A stretch of DNA of 11,736 bases from positions 1 to 11,736 of the forward strand of contig JAOAGU010000031.1 in the NCBI GenBank assembly GCA_026415595.1. The letters run 5' to 3'. A program made the translations under genes and the position numbers. Source of the stretch: Thermodesulfovibrio sp. (GTDB lineage: Bacteria; Nitrospirota; Thermodesulfovibrionia; Thermodesulfovibrionales; Thermodesulfovibrionaceae). A model generated the notes under the pieces. It had not been told where the DNA came from. It saw only the letters and a program-made list of their open reading frames with translations, and ran no database searches. Positions 6,869-11,736 of the stretch are shown in pieces; within the stretch, counting starts at the first letter, position 1, and every line of letters starts with the position of its first letter.

Positions 6869-7357
6869 GTGAGACATATAATATCAGTGCTTGTAGAGAA
6901 TAAATTTGGAGTATTAGCAAGAATAGCAGGACTTTTCAGCGGTAGAGGTTACAATATAGAAAGTTTATCAGTAGGCGAAACAATAGACCCTCAAATATCA
7001 ATCATGACAATTGTTACAACTGGTGATGACAGAGTTATTGAGCAGATTACAAAACAGCTTAACAGACTTATTGATGTAATAAAAGTGGTTGATTTAACTG
7101 AAATAGACCATGTTGAAAGAGAGATGGTTTTAATGAAAGTCTCCCCAAGAAAAGAAACCAGACTTGAACTACTGAAGACTGTTGAGATATTTAGAGGAAG
7201 AGTTGTAGACTCCGGACCTACAACTTATACAATTGAAGTTACGGGTGATGAAAAGAAGATACAGGCATTCATTGAATTAATGAAGCCCTTGGGTATAAAG
7301 GAATTTGTCAGAACAGGCAAGGTAGCCATTCCACGAGAAATATCTCAGAGAAAATAA
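6869..7357 (+). CDS. ilvN: Acetolactate synthase small, regulatory subunit
   Basis: This 162-residue partner of IlvB activates the catalytic subunit and confers feedback inhibition. The N-terminal ACT domain (about 1-77) starts with HIISVLVENKFGVLARIAGL and contains N11, G14 and N29, the positions known in E. coli IlvH to be needed for valine sensitivity, so valine inhibition is predicted. The C-terminal half (from about 85) is the usual small-subunit domain, with MVLMKVSPRKETRLELLK and VDSGPTTYTIEVTGD. The start is GTG at 6869. It is chosen because AGGAGG (6858-6863), which overlaps the ilvB stop codon, lies 5 bases upstream and because the ACT domain begins there. The gap to ilvB is 9 bases. 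Confidence 0.96.
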   Translation: MRHIISVLVENKFGVLARIAGLFSGRGYNIESLSVGETIDPQISIMTIVTTGDDRVIEQITKQLNRLIDVIKVVDLTEIDHVEREMVLMKVSPRKETRLELLKTVEIFRGRVVDSGPTTYTIEVTGDEKKIQAFIELMKPLGIKEFVRTGKVAIPREISQRK

Positions 7358-7385
7358 CAAAAAATTTTAAAAAAAGGGGGAATAA

Positions 7386-8627
7386 ATGACAAACAAAGGA
7401 AAAGTTTATCTGATTGATGTAACAAATAGAGATGGGGTTCAGACTTCAAGAATTTTGCTACCAAAACTTTCAAAAACTTTGCTTAATCTATATCTTGATG
7501 AAATGGGTGTCTATCAAAGTGAAATCGGTTTTCCTACATTAAAGCATGAAGTGAATTATATTAATGCTAATCTTGAACTTGCTGAAGTAGGTGCATTTAA
7601 AAGAATACATCTTGAAGGATGGGCAAGGGCAATTCCTGAGGATGTAGAACTTACCTTTAAAAACTGTCCAAAAATTAAACATTTAAATCTTTCGGTATCT
7701 ACTTCTGAAATTATGATTCAAGGTAAATTTCAAGGAAGAAAAACATGGAATGATGTTGTAAAAGGAATGTATAATGCTGTGAAACTTGCAAAGGAGCTTG
7801 GTGCAGAAACAGTTGGATTTAATGCAGAAGATGCCTCCCGTACTGAACTAAGTAGACTAATTGAATTCATCTTAGCAGGTAAAGAAGCAGGTGGAGATAG
7901 ATTTCGTTATTGTGATACCTTAGGATGTGAAGACCCAATCACAATATATGAAAGAATACACACGCTTGCATTGGCAACAAAATTTCCCATTGAAATGCAC
8001 TGCCATAATGATCTTGGAATGGCTGAGGCTGTTTCAGTTGCAGGAGCAAGAGCAACTGTAGAGGCTGGAGTTGACAGCTATATAAATACTACCGTAAATG
8101 GATATGGAGAAAGAGCTGGAAATGCTGATTTAGTATCTACCGTGCTTGCCTTAAATTATTCTCATGGACTAAAGGAAGCATGCCCTCTTGACGAACATAT
8201 TAATCTTAAGTTAGCATGGAAAATTGCTAAATATGCCTCATATGCTTTTAACATCCCAATTCCAATAAACCAGCCTGGAGTTGGTGCAAATGCTTTTGCT
8301 CATGAATCAGGTATTCATGCAGATGGTGTTCTTAAAGATCGTTCAAACTATGAACTCTACTCTCCTGAAGATGTGGGTCGTGGTGAGCCTGAACTTCTTG
8401 AAACAGGAAGAATAATCACCACAGGAGAATATGGAGGAATTAAAGGTTTCAGATATGTTTACAGTAAACTTGGAATAGAATTTCACGATGACAACGAAGC
8501 AAGAAATATACTTGAGCTTGTCCAATATGCAAACCTACATACACAGAAACCACTCACTGATGACGAATTAAAATTGATAGCAACCTATCCTGACATTGTC
8601 AGGCAGATTCTCACGGTAACACCTTAA
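7386..8627 (+). CDS. DRE-TIM acyl-CoA condensing enzyme; candidate Re-citrate synthase (homocitrate/isopropylmalate synthase family)
   Basis: This 413-residue enzyme condenses an acyl-CoA with a 2-oxo acid. The catalytic/metal site is complete: R15-D16 in VTNRDGVQTSR, H205 and H207 in HCHNDLG, and N246 in NGYGERAGN. Between HCHND and GERAGN it has about five more residues than LeuA or NifV, and it lacks the C-terminal leucine-binding domain of long isopropylmalate synthases. Instead the conserved NQPGVGANAFAHESGIHADG segment is followed by ~115 residues. The family includes isopropylmalate, citramalate, homocitrate and Re-citrate synthases, which motifs alone do not separate. The next gene is an isocitrate dehydrogenase with isocitrate-specific residues, which favours citrate formation from acetyl-CoA and oxaloacetate. 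AAGGGGG lies 5 bases before the ATG. Alternatives: homocitrate synthase or isopropylmalate synthase. Confidence 0.85.
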   Translation: MTNKGKVYLIDVTNRDGVQTSRILLPKLSKTLLNLYLDEMGVYQSEIGFPTLKHEVNYINANLELAEVGAFKRIHLEGWARAIPEDVELTFKNCPKIKHLNLSVSTSEIMIQGKFQGRKTWNDVVKGMYNAVKLAKELGAETVGFNAEDASRTELSRLIEFILAGKEAGGDRFRYCDTLGCEDPITIYERIHTLALATKFPIEMHCHNDLGMAEAVSVAGARATVEAGVDSYINTTVNGYGERAGNADLVSTVLALNYSHGLKEACPLDEHINLKLAWKIAKYASYAFNIPIPINQPGVGANAFAHESGIHADGVLKDRSNYELYSPEDVGRGEPELLETGRIITTGEYGGIKGFRYVYSKLGIEFHDDNEARNILELVQYANLHTQKPLTDDELKLIATYPDIVRQILTVTP

Positions 8628-8642
8628 GGAGGAGTATAAGGA

Positions 8643-9725
8643 ATGTATACTATTACTCTTATTCCTGGAGATGGAATAGGTCCTGAAATTTCTAAGGCAA
8701 TGATCAAGGTTGTTGAAGCTACAGGAGTCCAAGTTAGATGGGAAATGCAAAATGCTGGAGAGGAGGTTTACTTAAAAGAGGGCAATCCTCTTCCTGAGAA
8801 AGTACTTGAGTCAATCAAGAAAAACAAGATTGCCATAAAAGGTCCTATAACAACTCCTGTAGGAACAGGATTTAGAAGTGTAAATGTTACACTAAGGCAG
8901 GCACTTGACCTTTATGCCTGTGTAAGACCCTGCAAGAGTTTTAAAGGAGCAAGGACAAAATATGAAAATGTTGACCTTGTTATAGTTAGAGAGAACACTG
9001 AAGACCTTTATGCAGGAATAGAATTTAAAAAAGGTGAACAGGAGACTCTTGATTTAATAGATTTCATCAATTCAAAATCTGGTAAAAAAATAAGAGAGGA
9101 CTCAGGCATTAGTATTAAGCCTATTTCAGTTTTTGGCACAGAGAGAATTGTTAAGTTTGCCTTTGAATATGCAAGAAAAAATGGCAGAAAGAAGGTAACA
9201 GCAGTTCATAAGGCAAATATAATGAAATACAGTGATGGACTTTTCCTTGAAGTTGCAAGGGATATTGCATCACGCTATCCTTATATTGAATTTGAAGATA
9301 AAATTGTTGATAATATGTGTATGCAGCTGGTACAAAAACCAGAGCTTTACGATGTATTGGTACTGCCTAATCTTTATGGTGATATCATAAGTGATCTTGC
9401 AGCAGGACTTATTGGTGGACTTGGACTCGCACCAGGAGCAAATATTGGAGACGAATATGCTGTTTTTGAGCCAACACATGGAAGTGCCCCCAAATATAAA
9501 GGCTTAAATAAAGTTAATCCTTTTGCAATAATACTCAGTGCAGTTATGATGCTTAGACATATTGGTGAATTTAATGCAGCAACAAAAATTGAAAGAGCTA
9601 TTTCAGAAATAATTGAAGAAGGAAAATTTGTCACCTATGATATGAAATCACCAGATGACCCGAATCCTCCAGTTGGAACTCAAGAGGTAGCAGAGGCATT
9701 AACTATTAAAGTAAAAAGTTATTGA
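8643..9725 (+). CDS. icd: Isocitrate dehydrogenase (decarboxylating), possibly NADP-preferring
   Basis: This 360-residue beta-decarboxylating dehydrogenase oxidises isocitrate to 2-oxoglutarate and CO2 (reversibly). LIPGDGIGPEI begins at residue 6. The substrate loop has S79, N81, R85 and R95 with the same spacing as S113, N115, R119 and R129 of E. coli Icd. Isopropylmalate and Thermus-type homoisocitrate dehydrogenases lack this S-x-N, so isocitrate is the best substrate call. RENTEDLYAGIE and VHKANIMK supply the remaining catalytic residues. In the cofactor loop K284, Y285, V291 and Y332 match E. coli K344, Y345, V351 and Y391, known NADP determinants, while the R395 position is Ser336. Overall length is closer to mitochondrial-type NAD enzymes. 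AAGGAGG (8626-8632) overlaps the upstream stop codon; the gap is 15 bases, so it is co-transcribed with the condensing enzyme. Confidence 0.92.
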   Translation: MYTITLIPGDGIGPEISKAMIKVVEATGVQVRWEMQNAGEEVYLKEGNPLPEKVLESIKKNKIAIKGPITTPVGTGFRSVNVTLRQALDLYACVRPCKSFKGARTKYENVDLVIVRENTEDLYAGIEFKKGEQETLDLIDFINSKSGKKIREDSGISIKPISVFGTERIVKFAFEYARKNGRKKVTAVHKANIMKYSDGLFLEVARDIASRYPYIEFEDKIVDNMCMQLVQKPELYDVLVLPNLYGDIISDLAAGLIGGLGLAPGANIGDEYAVFEPTHGSAPKYKGLNKVNPFAIILSAVMMLRHIGEFNAATKIERAISEIIEEGKFVTYDMKSPDDPNPPVGTQEVAEALTIKVKSY

Positions 9726-9771
9726 GAATTATTCGAGAAGCTTTAGTTAGATAAATTTTTATTAATTTATT

Positions 9772-11076
9772 ATGAATGAAATTTTTCTTATATTTTTTCT
9801 AATTTTCCTTAATGGTGTTTTCTCTGCTGCAGAAATTGGAGTTGTAACTTTAAGAAGGTCAAGACTGCGACAACTAATTGAAGAAAATAATCCAAATGCT
9901 CTTATTATAGAAAAATTTAAGGAAAATCCGGATAGATTTCTTGCAACCATACAGGTAGGTATCACTCTTATTGGAAGCCTTGCATCTGCCATAGCTGGTG
10001 CTTATGCAGTTACCAATATTAAACCTATATTAGAGGCTGTTCCCATTAAATTTATTTCAGTCTCAGCAGAGGCACTATCAATAACGCTTATTGTAATAGT
10101 GGTTACCTATATTTCCGTTGTCTTGGGAGAACTCGTTCCAAAGTCAATTGCCCTTTCAAATCCTGAATGGGTAAGTTTGAAGACTTCAAGATTTATAGAT
10201 TTTTTTTCAAAGATAACGTCTATATTAGTAAGAATTCTTACAACAACTACTAACTGGCTATTGAAACCTTTTGGATTGAGAGCTTTTTCTGAAAGAGGTT
10301 TTATTTCGCAAGAAGAGTTGAAACTACTTGTAGAGGAAGGAGAGGAAAAGGGTATATTTGAACCTGAAGAACGTCAACTAATCCACAGTGCCTTCGGATT
10401 TTCTGATATTATGGTAAAGGAGATAATGATACCCGCTCCACAAATGATTACGATAAGTGTCTATATGAGTATTGAAGAAATTAAGCAGATAATCATGGAA
10501 GAACAATTTTCTCGTTATCCTGTTATAGGAAAAGATTTGAATGATATTAGAGGAATACTTTTTGCTAAGGACTTTTACAATCTTTTGATTAAGAATCCTG
10601 ATTATAAAATTGAAATAAAAAGAATCATTAAACCTCCTATGTTTGTTCCTGAAACAATGAAAATTAATATTCTCCTAAATGAAATGCAAAAAAAGAGAGT
10701 GCATATGGCAATTGTTGTTGATGAGTACGGAGTTGTAACAGGACTTGTAACTCTTGAGGATATTCTTGAAGAACTTGTTGGTGAAATAAGGGATGAATAT
10801 GATGTTGAAATGCCTGTTGTTACCATATCCGATGGTTCTATGATAATAGATGCGGGTATTTCAATTAGAGATTTAAAAGAAGACTATGGAATAGAAATTG
10901 AAGAATCAGAAGAATATGAAACTCTTGGAGGTTTTATTTTAACATCTCTTCAAAGAATTCCAGTTGTCGGAGATACTGTAGTTATTGATGATAAAATTTT
11001 CCGCGTAATTGAGATGGTGGGGCATAGAATTTTAAAGATTAAATATGAACGTAAATTAATTGATGAAACAACTTAA
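9772..11076 (+). CDS. CNNM/CorC (HlyC/CorC-family) membrane protein with CBS pair
   Basis: This 434-residue inner-membrane protein belongs to the DUF21-CBS-CorC family, linked to magnesium/cobalt export or resistance and often labelled hemolysin-related. The N terminus shows the family pattern LIFLNGVFSAAEIGVVTLRR (about 11-30), with further hydrophobic segments to about residue 155. Then follow a linker with EEGEEKGIFEPEERQLI, a CBS pair from about 214 (VKEIMIPAPQM) to about 340, with the hallmark VDEYGVVTGLVTLEDILEEL starting at 316, and a C-terminal CorC/HlyC domain (from about 355) containing DLKEDYGIE and GGFILTSLQRIPVVGD. No Shine-Dalgarno precedes the ATG, unlike the genes upstream. 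The 46-base gap after icd shows no clear GC-rich terminator, so read-through or an own promoter are both possible. Confidence 0.93.
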   Translation: MNEIFLIFFLIFLNGVFSAAEIGVVTLRRSRLRQLIEENNPNALIIEKFKENPDRFLATIQVGITLIGSLASAIAGAYAVTNIKPILEAVPIKFISVSAEALSITLIVIVVTYISVVLGELVPKSIALSNPEWVSLKTSRFIDFFSKITSILVRILTTTTNWLLKPFGLRAFSERGFISQEELKLLVEEGEEKGIFEPEERQLIHSAFGFSDIMVKEIMIPAPQMITISVYMSIEEIKQIIMEEQFSRYPVIGKDLNDIRGILFAKDFYNLLIKNPDYKIEIKRIIKPPMFVPETMKINILLNEMQKKRVHMAIVVDEYGVVTGLVTLEDILEELVGEIRDEYDVEMPVVTISDGSMIIDAGISIRDLKEDYGIEIEESEEYETLGGFILTSLQRIPVVGDTVVIDDKIFRVIEMVGHRILKIKYERKLIDETT

Positions 11077-11137
11077 ATTATTACATTATAAAAAATGATT
11101 ATTTGCATTATTATTTTCTTTAATATTAACCTCAAAT

Positions 11138-11736
11138 ATGTCTTCAATAACCGAGAAATTAACTGATAATTATCAAAAATTTTTTTATGATTTTAAGGAA
11201 TCTGAAGAATTAATTGTTATTTTTGTAGAGAAAGAAAAAATTAAATATATTGCACAGGCATTAATTTCAGAAGGATTAAGATTTGTTCATCTGACAGCCA
11301 TAGATTTTTCTGAACAGAAAAATAAAATTGAATTAAATTATTTTTTCTTTCATCTTGAAGAAAAGAAAAATATCATTATTAAATCTGAAATTGATATTTC
11401 CAATCCCTCCATAGCTTCAATTGCAGACATAATTCCTGGTATAACCTGGGCTGAAAGAGAATGTAATGACATGTTTGGAATAAAGTTTGAGGGACATCCT
11501 GATCCAAGAAGACTCGTTCTTCCAGATGATTGGCCAGATAACGTCTATCCCTTAAGAAAAAATTTTTCCTATAATTCAAAACCACCTGTTAAATCAGAAC
11601 CTACTATGGAGTTAAAAAAACCAGGTGAGGGCAGAACCGTGATTCCTCTTGGTCCTTTTTATCCTTCTTTGGAAGAGCCTGCATATTTTAGACTAATTGT
11701 GGAGGGTGAAGAAATTGTTGATTTTGACTATAGAGG
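11138..11736 (+). CDS. NuoC-NuoD-like fusion, group 4 [NiFe]-hydrogenase/complex I-related subunit (3' truncated by window)
   Basis: The reading frame is open from an ATG at 11138 to the window end (199 codons). Residues 1-145 form a 30-kDa NuoC-type domain with the signature ERECNDMFGIKFEGHPDPRR (106-125), then LVLPDDWPDNVYPLRKNF. From about 165 begins a NuoD/hydrogenase large-subunit domain: VIPLGPFYPSLEEPAYFRL, then VEGEEIVDFDYRG. The LEEP-x-x-F-R-L style, without the H-G of complex I NuoD (GPxHPxxHG), resembles HycE-type large subunits of membrane energy-converting hydrogenases. The CxxC nickel ligands, which would settle this, lie beyond the window. An in-frame TGA at 11096 and no earlier start codon make 11138 the likely start, though it has no Shine-Dalgarno. 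The 61 bases before it hold only AT-rich sequence, with a possible -10 (TAATAT, 11121-11126). Confidence 0.85.
   Translation, partial: MSSITEKLTDNYQKFFYDFKESEELIVIFVEKEKIKYIAQALISEGLRFVHLTAIDFSEQKNKIELNYFFFHLEEKKNIIIKSEIDISNPSIASIADIIPGITWAERECNDMFGIKFEGHPDPRRLVLPDDWPDNVYPLRKNFSYNSKPPVKSEPTMELKKPGEGRTVIPLGPFYPSLEEPAYFRLIVEGEEIVDFDYR

Noticed and set aside
9374..9634. An 86-codon minus-strand open frame inside icd
   Set aside because: It covers highly conserved cofactor-binding sequence of icd, has low-complexity Ser/Pro content and no start signals; shadow frame.
9726..9771. Terminator or promoter between icd and the CorC-type gene
   Set aside because: TTGAGA (9722-9727) has no acceptable -10 box at 16-18 bases, and no stable stem-loop precedes the short T-run, so neither is called.

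Overview
The window is AT-rich (roughly two thirds A+T by eye) and densely packed with bacterial genes. It carries no rRNA, tRNA, CRISPR array or insertion sequence that I can see. The gene content suggests an anaerobic, probably thermophilic bacterium: the start of a fused NuoC/NuoD-like subunit of an energy-converting hydrogenase or complex I relative, a candidate Re-type citrate synthase beside isocitrate dehydrogenase, and a VKOR-type disulfide system. A Thermodesulfovibrio-like member of the Nitrospirota would fit, but that is an impression from gene style, not a proven assignment.

Layout. Positions 1-963 hold the end of a FecCD-type permease and its FecE-type ATPase, the tail of a metal-chelate (siderophore, heme or cobalamin) importer operon. 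Positions 964-1500 hold no intact gene but contain what looks like a decayed coding sequence, followed by a good promoter. Positions 1501-2256 encode a VKOR-thioredoxin fusion. It meets, tail to tail, a minus-strand pair (2242-3947): a DUF72 protein and an RmlB-like nucleotide-sugar SDR enzyme with an altered active site. From a divergent intergenic region (3948-4056) the plus strand continues with a FmdB-type zinc ribbon protein directly abutting a TIM-barrel protein of the xylose isomerase/endonuclease IV superfamily.

Positions 5129-9725 form a probable four-gene amino-acid/central-carbon operon: ilvB and ilvN (acetolactate synthase), a DRE-TIM acyl-CoA condensing enzyme of the citrate/homocitrate/isopropylmalate synthase family, and isocitrate dehydrogenase. 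The dehydrogenase carries isocitrate-specific residues. Its partner is therefore best read as a citrate-forming enzyme, so that the pair would make 2-oxoglutarate (glutamate) next to the first step of branched-chain amino acid synthesis. No ilvC, ilvD or aconitase is present in the window.

The window ends with a CNNM/CorC-type membrane protein (9772-11076) and the 5' part of the NuoC-NuoD-like fusion (11138 to the end). I see no wholly unknown multigene system. The points most worth following are the citrate-synthase/IDH pair, the unusual RmlB active site, the complete endonuclease IV-like metal-ligand set in the small TIM-barrel protein, and the decayed gene at 973-1429.
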